Shown: piece after piece, positions 8,230 to 17,044 of the stretch
How the letters are laid out: each line of letters starts with the position of its first letter
Numbering within the stretch: the first letter of the stretch is position 1
Source: VFJL01 sp043721435
GTDB taxonomy: Bacteria > Pseudomonadota > Gammaproteobacteria > Burkholderiales > Nitrosomonadaceae
DNA length: 53,558 nucleotides
Direction of reading: 5' to 3'
NCBI GenBank assembly: GCA_043721435.1
Contig: JAYSQR010000076.1
Location: 1 to 53,558 of the forward strand
Program-made: the position numbers and the translations under genes
Notes under the pieces: model-generated
The model's input: only the letters and a program-made list of their open reading frames with translations
Databases searched by the model: none
Told to the model about the DNA's origin: nothing

Positions 8230-10302
8230 TTATAGAGGAAACTTTATTCTACCTTGAACTTCGCAGACGCGCAGCAATTCCTGCAAGTCAGAAATTTCCG
8301 GTAAACACCTAACGCCTTGACAGACCCAGGCGTTGACAGCCTTATCTGGCGGCATGTGTTTATTCAGACTCAGCGGCAAGCCGACAAGTTCCGCTGGCAA
8401 GGCAAGCACCAAAGTATAGGGTGAGATGGGTAGCAGCGCATCTCGCCACTCTGCAAGATCTGCTGCCTCCCCGCGGAGTATAACGGTTTGGGGCGGAGTA
8501 AGCGTTTCCTCCAGCACTGTCAGCAGGCTGCAACAGGAACTGGGGTGACGCGACCATGTGGGATAGAACAAGCTCAGGGTGCGTTCCGCCGTTTGTAAGT
8601 AGCGCAACTCGCCGAGCAGGTGGCCAAGGCGTTGCAGACTGTAGGCCGCCACCCCGTTGCCCGAAGGCGTGGCGTTGTCATGCCCGGGCTTGGGGCGATG
8701 GATGAGTTCTTCATGCTCGTGGCTGGTGAAGAAAAATCCTCCTGCCTGTTTGTCCTCGAACTGTTCCAGCAGCACCTCGGCCAGCGCTTTGGCAAAATCC
8801 AGATCGGCCTGGCGGAACTCTGCCTGCATCAGTTCCAACAGACCATCCAACAAAAATGCATAATCGTCGAGATAGGCGTTGAGATGCGCCTTGCCATCCT
8901 TGCAGGTCGCCAGCAGGCGCCCGCCTTTCCACAGCGCGGAACGAATAAAATCCACTGCCAGGACGGCTGAATGCACCCACTCACTGCGCCCGAAAACACT
9001 GCCTGCGCGCGCCATGCCTTTGATCATCAACCCATTCCAGCTGGTGAGAATTTTTTCATCGCGCCCCGGACGCACGCGCAGTTCACGCTCGCTGAACAGT
9101 TTTGTGCGTGCGGTTGTCAGTCTTTGTTGCGCTTCCTCCTGGCTAATGCCAATGGCTTGGGCCACTTCCGCCAGCGGTTGTGCAATTTCCAGATTCCAGT
9201 GCTGATGTTCGAAGTTGGGGGGGCGTATGAGGCCGTAATAGGGTGCAACCACGGCATATTCTTCCGGCGATAGTACTCTCTCCAACTGATCGCGATCCCA
9301 GACGTAGAATCTGCCTTCTTCGTGCTCCGAGTCAGCGTCAATTGTCGAGTAATAGCCCCCCGTCGGCGACTGCATTTCGCGTATCACCCACCCGGCAGTT
9401 TCGTCCACAATTTGCTTGAACAGAGAATCACCCGTTGCCAACCAGGCATCGGCGTAGAGCCGCAGCAGCGGCCCATTGTCATACAGCATTTTTTCAAAAT
9501 GCGGAATGCTCCAGTGCTGATCGGTGCTGTAACGGCAAAAACCGCCACCCAGTTGATCGTAGATACCCCCTCTTGCCATCTTTTTTAGGGAGTAAGAAGC
9601 AATTCGCAGAACTTCACTATCTTTATTGACTGAGTAATCGCGTAAACAGAATTCGAGCTCGGTGGGATGCAGAAATTTCGGCGCTCCGCCAAAACCACCG
9701 TACACAGCATCAAATCTGTCTTTTAACTCCGCCAATGCATTGGCCAGCGGCTGCTCCGAGAATACGGGCGCCTCTGGATTTTTTGACGGCAGCGTACTCG
9801 CCAGCGATTCCAGCAGCGCGCTATTCTGCTGTTCAATTTCCGCGCCACGCGCATGATAAGCCTCGGCGACGCGCGGTAATAAATCGAGGAAACCCGGCAT
9901 ACCGTGACGCGGCAACTTGGGGAAATAAGTGCCGCCGAAGAATGGCTTCTGCTCGGGCGTCAGGAACATGGTCAACGGCCAGCCGCCGTTGCGCTGGGTC
10001 AGTATGTAGAGGGCAGTCTGATAAATCTGGTCAAGATCGGGACGTTCTTCGCGATCCACCTTGATGTTGATGAAGTGCCGGTTCATCGCCGCAGCAACCT
10101 CCGCATCCTCAAACGATTCGTGTGCCATGACATGGCACCAGTGACAGGCGGAATAGCCGATGGAAAGCAATATGGGTTTATTCTGTGTGCGCGCCAGCGT
10201 TAACGCTTCTTCGCCCCAAGGATGCCAATCCACCGGGTTATCTGCGTGCTGCAGAAGATACGGGCTGGTTTCGCCCGCAAGATAATTGGGCATGCTTGAC
10301 AA
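8230..10302 (-). CDS. Thioredoxin domain-containing DUF255 protein (YyaL/SPATA20 family)
   Basis: 690 residues. The N-terminal DUF255 thioredoxin-like domain begins NYLAGETSPYLLQHADNPVDW and carries the CxxC motif YSACHWCHVM (about residues 49-58). An alpha/alpha barrel resembling N-acylglucosamine 2-epimerase follows (GGIYDQLGGGFCRYSTD, HFEKMLYDNG, LTSWNGLMIKGMARAG). Function is not established; a redox-linked sugar or protein role is guessed in the literature. Start could be Met1 or Met4. The start lies 9 bp beyond the ilvD stop, so the two genes are probably one transcription unit. Confidence 0.9.
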   Translation of the reverse strand: MSSMPNYLAGETSPYLLQHADNPVDWHPWGEEALTLARTQNKPILLSIGYSACHWCHVMAHESFEDAEVAAAMNRHFINIKVDREERPDLDQIYQTALYILTQRNGGWPLTMFLTPEQKPFFGGTYFPKLPRHGMPGFLDLLPRVAEAYHARGAEIEQQNSALLESLASTLPSKNPEAPVFSEQPLANALAELKDRFDAVYGGFGGAPKFLHPTELEFCLRDYSVNKDSEVLRIASYSLKKMARGGIYDQLGGGFCRYSTDQHWSIPHFEKMLYDNGPLLRLYADAWLATGDSLFKQIVDETAGWVIREMQSPTGGYYSTIDADSEHEEGRFYVWDRDQLERVLSPEEYAVVAPYYGLIRPPNFEHQHWNLEIAQPLAEVAQAIGISQEEAQQRLTTARTKLFSERELRVRPGRDEKILTSWNGLMIKGMARAGSVFGRSEWVHSAVLAVDFIRSALWKGGRLLATCKDGKAHLNAYLDDYAFLLDGLLELMQAEFRQADLDFAKALAEVLLEQFEDKQAGGFFFTSHEHEELIHRPKPGHDNATPSGNGVAAYSLQRLGHLLGELRYLQTAERTLSLFYPTWSRHPSSCCSLLTVLEETLTPPQTVILRGEAADLAEWRDALLPISPYTLVLALPAELVGLPLSLNKHMPPDKAVNAWVCQGVRCLPEISDLQELLRVCEVQGRIKFPL

Positions 10303-10311
10303 CCTTCCCGG

Positions 10312-11991
10312 CTAAGACCCGTCGGTTATTGCGCCGCGACTGGCGGTGGAGACCAGTTTCGCATATTTCGCCAGAACTCCGCGCGTATAGCGCGGCGCAG
10401 GTGGCTGCCATCCAGCGCGGCGGCGGGCAAGCTCTTCCTCCGCGACATTGAGTTGCAACAGCCGCTGTTCCGCGTCTATGGTAATGAAATCCCCTTCATG
10501 CACCAGTGCAATGGTTCCGCCGACAAATGCCTCCGGCGCAACGTGGCCAACCACCATGCCGTAGGTGCCGCCGGAGAAACGCCCATCGGTGATGAGCCCT
10601 ACAGAATCTCCCAGTCCCTCGCCGATAAGGGCGGAAGTGGGCGAAAGCATTTCGCGCATGCCGGGTCCTCCTTTGGGGCCCTCGTAGCGTATCACCACCA
10701 CATCGCCAGGCTGGATTCTGCGTGCAAGTATCGCCGCCATGCAAGTTTCTTCCGATTCGAATACCCGTGCCGGACCGGTAATTTTCGGGTTTTTCACCCC
10801 GCTTATTTTAGCCACGCAACCTTCAGTGGAAAGATTGCCCTTGAGGATGGCAAGATGGCCCTGTGCGTACATCGGGTTTTCCCATTGCCGGATCACATCC
10901 TGATCTTTGCGCGGCGTTGCGGGAATATCCCGCAATATTTTCGCGACAGTCTGGCCGCTGATAGTCAAGCAATCGCCGTGCAGCAAACCATGCTCGAGCA
11001 GCATTTTCATCACCTGCGGAACGCCTCCCGCCTGGTGCAGATCGGTGGCAACATAACGTCCGGATGGTTTCAGATTGCACAGTACCGGCACCTTGCCGCG
11101 CATGCGTTCAAAATCGTCGATGCTGAGTTCCACTTCGGCCGCATGGGCAATTGCAAGGAAGTGCAGCACTGCGTTGGTTGAGCCACCCACTGCCATGATT
11201 ACGGCGATTGCGTTCTCGATGGATTTTCTGGTGATGATGTCGCGCGGGCGGATCTGCTGCTTGATTGCGTCAACCAGCACTTCGGCAGAACGGGCAGCGC
11301 TCACCCGCTTCTCGTCATCCTCCGCCGCCATCGTCGAAGAGTAGGGCAGACTCATGCCCATCGCTTCAAATGCCGACGACATGGTGTTGGCAGTAAACAT
11401 GCCGCCGCAGGAACCCGCGCCGGGACAGGCGTGGCGCTCCACTTCCAGCAGCTCCTGTTCGTCTATCTTGTGCGCAGCATATTGTCCAACCGCTTCGAAA
11501 GAACTGACTATGGTCAAATCCTGCCCTTTGTAGTGCCCGGGCTTGATGGTGCCACCGTAAACAAAAATAGCCGGAACATTCATCCGCGCCATCGCGATCA
11601 TCGCGCCCGGCATGTTCTTGTCGCAGCCGCCTATCGCGATCACCCCATCCATGCTTCCACCCTGTACCGCGGTCTCAATCGAATCCGCGATCACCTCGCG
11701 CGACACCAGCGAATACTTCATGCCTTCAGTGCCCATGGAAATGCCATCGGACACGGTGATGGTGCCAAACATCTGCGGCATCGCCCCGGCTTGCTTCAAT
11801 GCACTCTCGGCATTTATGGCCAGCTCATTCAATCCCATATTGCAAGGCGTGATGGTGGAAAAACCGTTGGCGACACCGACAATGGGCTTGTCGAAATCCT
11901 TGTCGCTGAAGCCCACCGCCCGCAGCATGGCACGGCTGGGAGAACGCTGCGCACCTTGGGTGATAGCCTGGCTGCATTTGTTGTATGGCAT
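10312..11991 (-). CDS. ilvD: Dihydroxy-acid dehydratase
   Basis: 559 residues, full length. The Fe-S cysteines are in TPCNMG (about 50), GGCDKNMPGAM (about 123) and PGAGSCGGMFTANTM (about 195). GRFSGGTYG and GPKGGPGMREML near the C-terminus are family signatures. It converts 2,3-dihydroxy-isovalerate and 2,3-dihydroxy-3-methylvalerate to the 2-oxoacids for valine and isoleucine synthesis. It is transcribed divergently from lgt across about 120 bp and is followed at once by the DUF255 gene. No other ilv genes are present here. Confidence 0.96.
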   Translation of the reverse strand: MPYNKCSQAITQGAQRSPSRAMLRAVGFSDKDFDKPIVGVANGFSTITPCNMGLNELAINAESALKQAGAMPQMFGTITVSDGISMGTEGMKYSLVSREVIADSIETAVQGGSMDGVIAIGGCDKNMPGAMIAMARMNVPAIFVYGGTIKPGHYKGQDLTIVSSFEAVGQYAAHKIDEQELLEVERHACPGAGSCGGMFTANTMSSAFEAMGMSLPYSSTMAAEDDEKRVSAARSAEVLVDAIKQQIRPRDIITRKSIENAIAVIMAVGGSTNAVLHFLAIAHAAEVELSIDDFERMRGKVPVLCNLKPSGRYVATDLHQAGGVPQVMKMLLEHGLLHGDCLTISGQTVAKILRDIPATPRKDQDVIRQWENPMYAQGHLAILKGNLSTEGCVAKISGVKNPKITGPARVFESEETCMAAILARRIQPGDVVVIRYEGPKGGPGMREMLSPTSALIGEGLGDSVGLITDGRFSGGTYGMVVGHVAPEAFVGGTIALVHEGDFITIDAEQRLLQLNVAEEELARRRAGWQPPAPRYTRGVLAKYAKLVSTASRGAITDGS

Positions 11992-12055
11992 GATTACTCC
12001 TGGGAAACGTTAGAAATCCATGGTCGCAGAGGCATTCCCGCTAATGCTCATAACA

Positions 12056-12082
12056 TTGTGGTGAACGCGCTTGCCGTATAAT
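12056..12082 (+). promoter_or_regulatory. Possible sigma70 promoter for lgt
   Basis: A perfect -10 box TATAAT (12077-12082) lies 32 bp before the lgt ATG. A weak -35 TTGTGG (12056-12061) is 15 bp upstream of it, a short spacer. It sits in the ilvD-lgt divergent region. Confidence 0.4.
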
Positions 12083-12113
12083 TCCGATTTTACCGCAAAA
12101 GAAGTTGATACCG

Positions 12114-12932
12114 ATGTTCGTTCACCCGCAGTTCGACCCTGTCGCCATCTATCTTGGACCCCTTGCCATTCGCTGGTACGGACTCATGTACCTGCTGGGA
12201 TTCGCATTGTTCATTCTATTGGGACGCTATTGCATCAGGCGCCGCCCACAAGCGGCATTCACCAACACCATGCTGGATGACATGCTGTTTTATGGCGTAC
12301 TGGGGGTGATAGTGGGTGGCCGTCTGGGCTATGTGCTGTTTTATCATTTTGGCTATTATTTGCAGCGGCCACTGGAAATTTTTGCGGTGTGGCAAGGCGG
12401 CATGGCGTTTCACGGTGGCTTCCTCGGTGTGATAACAGCGATGGCGCTGTTGGCACGCAAATACAAATTACGCTGGCTGGCCATGACGGATTTTATTGCG
12501 CCGCTGGTGCCGCTAGGACTGGGTGCCGGCCGTATTGGCAACTTCATCAATGCCGAACTGTGGGGGCGCCCCACTGACGTGGCCTGGGGCATGATCTTCC
12601 CCCATGTGGATGCACTGCCGCGTCACCCTTCCCAACTCTATGAATTCGCGCTGGAAGGTCTGGCATTGTTTGCTTTGTTGTGGATTTATTCATCCAAACC
12701 AAGGCCAGTGGGGGCTGTCTCGGGCATGTTCCTGCTCGGCTATGGCGTATTCCGTTCGCTTGCCGAATTTTTCCGCGAACCAGGAGATGGTTTCATGGGC
12801 GTGCTGACGCTGGGTATCAGCATGGGTCAGTGGTTGTCGCTACCAATGATCGCAGCGGGTATCGGGATGCTGGTCTGGGCCAATCGTGAGCCGGATAAAC
12901 CAGTCAAACCAGGCAAACGGGATCGCAAATAG
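12114..12932 (+). CDS. lgt: Phosphatidylglycerol-prolipoprotein diacylglyceryl transferase
   Basis: 272 residues from the ATG; a TTG nine bases upstream is also open. This is a multi-pass inner-membrane protein. The Lgt signature is clear: GVIVGGRLGYVLFYH, GGMAFHGGFLG and GAGRIGNFINAELWGRP, ending with HPSQLYE and FREPGDG. It transfers diacylglycerol to the lipobox cysteine of prolipoproteins, including Pal encoded later in this window. The C-terminus has a basic Pro/Lys tail. The methyltransferase gene follows after 10 bp, so a shared transcript is likely. Confidence 0.96.
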   Translation: MFVHPQFDPVAIYLGPLAIRWYGLMYLLGFALFILLGRYCIRRRPQAAFTNTMLDDMLFYGVLGVIVGGRLGYVLFYHFGYYLQRPLEIFAVWQGGMAFHGGFLGVITAMALLARKYKLRWLAMTDFIAPLVPLGLGAGRIGNFINAELWGRPTDVAWGMIFPHVDALPRHPSQLYEFALEGLALFALLWIYSSKPRPVGAVSGMFLLGYGVFRSLAEFFREPGDGFMGVLTLGISMGQWLSLPMIAAGIGMLVWANREPDKPVKPGKRDRK

Positions 12933-12942
12933 GGGCATCCTC

Positions 12943-13539
12943 ATGTCCTTGCGTCACACTTACACCCTTATCGCCCCGCTTTACGATCCCCTGCTCGCGG
13001 CGGCATCCAAGAGTGTACGCGCCGCAAGTCTGCAGCAATTGCCACAGCAAGGCAGTCTCAATATTTTCATCAACGGCATCGGTACCGGGCTGGACCTGCC
13101 CCACCTTCCACCATGTCATCGTTATACCGGCCTGGATCTTACCGCTGCCATGCTCAAGCGCGCAAAACCCCGCAGCGGAGGTCTTTGCCTTAGTCTCGTC
13201 CATGGCAACAGCATGGCCCTGCCGTTTGCCAGCGAGTACTTCGACTATGCGGTGCTGCACTTGATTCTTGCGGTAGTGCCCGACCCGCTCGCCTGTTTGC
13301 GGGAAACTGCTCGTGTGCTGAAACCCGGTGGAAGGGTGCTGATACTCGACAAATTTCTCAAGCCGGGCGAAACCGCCTGGATCAGGCGGACATTGAATCT
13401 GCTGGCGCAGCATACCGTTACACGGCTGGATGTGGTGTTTGAGGAAGTGCTAGCAAGCGTTCCCGGATTGAAGCTGGAAGCGGATATGCCAGTGCTGGCA
13501 GGGGGATGGTTTCGCAGCATTCGCTTGGTTAAGGACTGA
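12943..13539 (+). CDS. Class I SAM-dependent methyltransferase (UbiE/PmtA-like)
   Basis: 198 residues from the ATG at 12943, which has AGGGGC before it; an upstream in-frame start would overlap lgt. It opens with MSLRHTYTLIAPLYDPLLAAASKSVR, like PmtA/UbiE-type enzymes. Motif I is altered: FINGIGTGLDLPHL has INGIGTG where GxGxG is usual. Motifs YTGLDLTAAML, FDYAVLHLILAVVPDP and RVLKPGGRVLILDKF are clear. Quinone or phospholipid methylation is plausible; closeness to lgt suggests a membrane-lipid role, but that is inference. Confidence 0.8.
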   Translation: MSLRHTYTLIAPLYDPLLAAASKSVRAASLQQLPQQGSLNIFINGIGTGLDLPHLPPCHRYTGLDLTAAMLKRAKPRSGGLCLSLVHGNSMALPFASEYFDYAVLHLILAVVPDPLACLRETARVLKPGGRVLILDKFLKPGETAWIRRTLNLLAQHTVTRLDVVFEEVLASVPGLKLEADMPVLAGGWFRSIRLVKD

Positions 13540-13699
13540 ACCAGAATGCAGAATTCGGACAGTGGAAGCACAAGGATGTTAAGTTGTTGGAAACATTTCC
13601 TAGAAATCACGACTCGATAAATATCTATGCTAGCAAAACTCGGCGAACAGGATTAACATGAAGATTAGTTCAACCCTATAGAACTGTAGTGAGGTGGTT

Positions 13700-13978
13700 A
13701 TGTCTACCAAAATTCCGCAAGCATCGCGCGACTACGACAATACGCGGGTTATTGAGCGCCCTGATGGTTTTTACTGGCATTATGAGAATGCCAGCGAAAA
13801 GGTGTTCGGTCCCTTTTCTACCCTGCTTGAAGCGATTCAAGACATGGAGTACACTGCTGAATCAGATTATGAACCGGGAGAGACCCTGGAACAGGCGGAG
13901 GATGAGATCGGCATGTCCGGCTGGATTGATCGTGAAACGGGGGAGCCGGGCGAAGAATCGTTTCGTCTTGAAAACTGA
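13700..13978 (+). CDS. Small acidic protein of unknown function
   Basis: 92 residues from the ATG (a GTG six bases earlier is open). GAGGTGG just upstream is a good Shine-Dalgarno. The protein is strongly acidic, with many Glu and Asp in the second half (YTAESDYEPGETLEQAEDEIG, DRETGEPGEESF), and has aromatic clusters (DGFYWHYEN). There is no signal peptide or membrane helix. I do not recognise a family; it may be a short domain around VFGPFSTLLEAIQDME. It stands alone between the methyltransferase and fumC. Confidence 0.65.
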   Translation: MSTKIPQASRDYDNTRVIERPDGFYWHYENASEKVFGPFSTLLEAIQDMEYTAESDYEPGETLEQAEDEIGMSGWIDRETGEPGEESFRLEN

Positions 13979-14286
13979 TTAATTAGACAGCTACTGATCT
14001 GGTACGGCTTATTCGATATGCGGTGTACTTTCTACTTTCCCGGAGGGTTCTGGAAATAGACCCGCAGCCAAAGACTACCGGCAATACCTGCAATAGCAAT
14101 ATCCGGAAGATTCTGAAAATGAACTCTGGTCGACTGCTGATCAAAACCCCCACGACCGACGCAACGCTTTAAAACCACAGTTCATCCCCAAGTACCACGC
14201 CCTGCCTGCAGTTCAGCTATTCGTTCTGACCCTGCGGGAGCCCGGAATATGAGCTGTCTCATCTGTTTCTTTAGCTGGAGGTTTCC
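13979..14286. other. Intergenic region before fumC, nothing recognised
   Basis: About 308 bp without a convincing reading frame, RNA gene or clear repeat. The last bases hold the fumC ribosome site (CTGGAGG). A fumC promoter must lie here but I cannot pick one out. Confidence 0.5.
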
Positions 14287-15675
14287 ATGAGCTACCGTGA
14301 AGAGAAAGATACCATGGGTATGGTGCAAGTACCTGCCGCCGCGTTGTGGGGTGCACAGACACAACGGTCCCTACAGAACTTCAGGATCTCCAGCGAGCGC
14401 ATGCCGTTCGCATTGCTGCACGCACTTGCTCTGGTAAAACGTGCGGCTGCGAGTGTAAACCGTGATTTGCATCTGCTTGATGCGGCTAATGCCACTGCCA
14501 TCATCCATGCCGCCGATGAAGTAATCGAAGGCTGCCACGAAGCCGAGTTCCCGCTGGTAGTATGGCAGACCGGCTCCGGCACCCAAACCAACATGAACAT
14601 GAACGAGGTGTTGGCAAACCGCGCCTCCGAGTTGCTTGGCGGTGGGCGCGGCGAAGAGCGCAAAATCCACCCCAACGATGATGTGAACATGGGGCAGTCA
14701 TCCAACGACGTGTTTCCATCAGCAATGCATGTGGCGGCGGTACATGCTGTCCACCATCAATTAAAGCCCGCGCTTCGTGCGTTGCGCCAGACTCTCGCCG
14801 CCAAAGCCGAACAGTTTGCCGATATTGTCAAGACCGGGCGCACCCACCTGCAGGATGCAACCCCACTGACTTTGGGGCAGGAATTTTCAGGTTATGTTTC
14901 GCAACTGGATCATGGTCTGGCGCATGTGGATGCGGCGCTCCCGCATCTGTGCGAACTGGCGCTGGGCGGTACCGCCGTGGGCACCGGCCTGAATACCCAT
15001 GCGGAATTCGCCGAACGTACGGCAGCAGAATTGGCAAGATTGACCGGCCTGCCATTCGTCACCGCACCCAATAAATTCGAGGCGCTGGCTGCAAACGATG
15101 CGCTGGTTCATGCACATGGCACACTGAAGACACTGGCAGCATCCTTGATGAAAATTGCCAATGATATCCGCTGGCTGGCTTGCGGACCTCGCTGCGGCAT
15201 CGGCGAGTTGAGAATTCCGGCAAACGAGCCGGGCAGCTCCATCATGCCAGGCAAGGTCAACCCGACCCAGTCGGAAGCCATGATCATGCTTTGCTGCCAG
15301 GTAATGGGCAACGATGTGGCGGTCAACATGGGTGGAGCACTAGGCAATTTCGAACTCAATGTGATGAAACCGCTCATCATCCACAATTTCCTGCAAAGCG
15401 TGCGCCTGCTTTCGGATGGCGCAATCAGTTTCAACGATAATTGCGCAGCAGGCATCACCGCCGATGTCGAGCATATTGATGATTTGATGCGTAACTCGCT
15501 GATGCTGGTGACAGCGCTCAATCCCCATATCGGCTATGACAAAGCAGCGGAAATTGCCAAGACAGCGTACTGCGAAGGTATCACGCTAAGGGAAGCGGCG
15601 CTTGCATCCGGCCATGTCACAGCGGAGCAGTTCGAAATGTGGGTAAAACCAGAAGATATGGTGGGAAACAAATAA
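14287..15675 (+). CDS. fumC: Class II fumarate hydratase
   Basis: 462 residues, the usual FumC length. Signatures: VWQTGSGTQTNMNMNEV, HPNDDVNMGQSSNDVFPSAMH and the superfamily signature GSSIMPGKVNPTQSEA with the catalytic Ser loop. It interconverts fumarate and malate in the TCA cycle without an Fe-S cluster, so it works under oxidative stress or low iron. It is preceded by CTGGAGG at a good distance. It converges with the prolyl aminopeptidase gene (7-bp gap). Confidence 0.96.
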   Translation: MSYREEKDTMGMVQVPAAALWGAQTQRSLQNFRISSERMPFALLHALALVKRAAASVNRDLHLLDAANATAIIHAADEVIEGCHEAEFPLVVWQTGSGTQTNMNMNEVLANRASELLGGGRGEERKIHPNDDVNMGQSSNDVFPSAMHVAAVHAVHHQLKPALRALRQTLAAKAEQFADIVKTGRTHLQDATPLTLGQEFSGYVSQLDHGLAHVDAALPHLCELALGGTAVGTGLNTHAEFAERTAAELARLTGLPFVTAPNKFEALAANDALVHAHGTLKTLAASLMKIANDIRWLACGPRCGIGELRIPANEPGSSIMPGKVNPTQSEAMIMLCCQVMGNDVAVNMGGALGNFELNVMKPLIIHNFLQSVRLLSDGAISFNDNCAAGITADVEHIDDLMRNSLMLVTALNPHIGYDKAAEIAKTAYCEGITLREAALASGHVTAEQFEMWVKPEDMVGNK

Positions 15676-15682
15676 GACAAGG

Positions 15683-16645
15683 TTACAATCCGCCGCTTCT
15701 GAACCTCTCCAGCGCTTTCATCAGCTCTGCCCGGATTCCCGGCTCCCACACCGAATGACCCGCATCATTGACGATCACGTAGCGCGCTTGCGGCCACGCC
15801 CGGTGCAGATCATCGGCGCTGATAATGGGGCAGACCGCGTCATAACGGCCTTGCACAATGACGGCGGGAATCGACCGAAGCTTATCTATGTTATCCAGCA
15901 GCGAATTTTCCGGCAGAAATATATCGTGGCTGAAGTAGTGCGCCTCCATGCGAGCTAGTCCCAGCGCAACGGTATCGCCAGAAAAGTAGCCGACCGTTTC
16001 AGGACTGGGCAACAATGTCGAACACGAACCCTCGTAGATGCTCCAGGCGCGGGCTGCGGGCATGTGCACTGCGGGGTTCGGATGCATCAGGCGCTGCCGA
16101 TAGGCGGTGAGGATATCGCTGCGTTCTGCTGATGACAGCGGTGCGACAAAAGCATGCCAGGCTTCGGGAAAAAGATTTCTCAGGCCGTAGAGAAACCAGT
16201 CAATCTCACTTTTGCGGCAAAGAAAAATTCCGCGCAGGATGAAACCCAGACAGCGTTGCGGATGGGCTTCGCCATAAGCCAGCGCCAGCGTACTGCCCCA
16301 TGAACCGCCAAATATCAGCCATTCGGCAATACCGAGATGCTGCCGCAAAGTTTCGATATCGCTGATGAGATGCAGCGTGGTGTTGTCACGCGTTTCTCCT
16401 AATGGAGTGGAGCGGCCCGCACCGCGCTGATCGAATATCACGATGCGGTAATAAGCCGGATTGAAAAACTGGCGATGGGCAGGTGACGACCCGGCGCCCG
16501 GTCCACCATGAAGAAACACTACTGGCACGCCATCAGCGTTGCCCGACTGCTCCCAGTACATCGTGTGCAGGTCATCCAGCGGTAACAGGCCGCTGGCATA
16601 AGGCTCGATTGCCGGGAATAATTCAGTACGCAGATTATCGTTCAT
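15683..16645 (-). CDS. pip: Prolyl aminopeptidase
   Basis: 320 residues, an alpha/beta hydrolase of the S33 family. Oxyanion region HGGPGAGSSP, nucleophile elbow GGSWGSTLALAYGEAHP and late VQGRYDAVCP (Asp) and NDAGHSVWEPG (His) complete the triad. DQRGAGRSTP and the Glu-rich cap loop (AWSIYEGSC) are typical of proline iminopeptidases. It removes N-terminal Pro from peptides in the cytoplasm. It is a single gene, convergent with fumC. Confidence 0.93.
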   Translation of the reverse strand: MNDNLRTELFPAIEPYASGLLPLDDLHTMYWEQSGNADGVPVVFLHGGPGAGSSPAHRQFFNPAYYRIVIFDQRGAGRSTPLGETRDNTTLHLISDIETLRQHLGIAEWLIFGGSWGSTLALAYGEAHPQRCLGFILRGIFLCRKSEIDWFLYGLRNLFPEAWHAFVAPLSSAERSDILTAYRQRLMHPNPAVHMPAARAWSIYEGSCSTLLPSPETVGYFSGDTVALGLARMEAHYFSHDIFLPENSLLDNIDKLRSIPAVIVQGRYDAVCPIISADDLHRAWPQARYVIVNDAGHSVWEPGIRAELMKALERFRSGGL

Positions 16646-16739
16646 GACTGCCTGGGGCCCTTATACACTTGCAGTTTACCCGTTGCCGGAACGACGAAAA
16701 GGATGGCAAACAGGCTCGAGTTCGTACTTTGTGTACACA

Positions 16740-16767
16740 TTGATTCTGGTATATTGCACGCTATACA
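16740..16767 (+). promoter_or_regulatory. Probable sigma70 promoter
   Basis: TTGATT (16740-16745), a 16-bp spacer and TATACA (16762-16767), ending 22 bp before the 84-residue ORF. It lies in the divergent gap with pip and would drive the small protein and the patatin gene. Confidence 0.5.
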
Positions 16768-16789
16768 TTAGCATAACGAGGATGAACTC

Positions 16790-17044
16790 ATGCCCCACAC
16801 GCTGAAAGAACAGGAGATTTCCATGTTACGCACCGAGATTGAGATGCTGATGAAAGAACGTCAGAGTCTGCTCAAGACTACCGGTGCAGCAGCCGTGTTT
16901 ATCGCCAATCTGGACAGTGGCACTCTGCCAGAGGACGCTTATGAAGCGGCGGAGATGCTGTCCAACTGTTTGAATGACCTGTCCGAAGACACCTTGCGCG
17001 ATGCGCTGGACAAGGTGAGGGCAGAGTTGACCGTCAGTGAATGA
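16790..17044 (+). CDS. Small helical protein of unknown function, co-translated with patatin
   Basis: 84 residues, mostly amphipathic helix (MLRTEIEMLMKERQSLL, LPEDAYEAAEMLSNCLNDL), soluble, no signal. Two starts are possible: ATG 16790 after CGAGGA, or ATG 16823 after AGGAG, giving 73 residues. The stop overlaps the patatin ATG (ATGA at 17041-17044), so the two are translationally coupled. I do not recognise a family; a regulator or partner of the lipase is a reasonable guess. Confidence 0.65.
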   Translation: MPHTLKEQEISMLRTEIEMLMKERQSLLKTTGAAAVFIANLDSGTLPEDAYEAAEMLSNCLNDLSEDTLRDALDKVRAELTVSE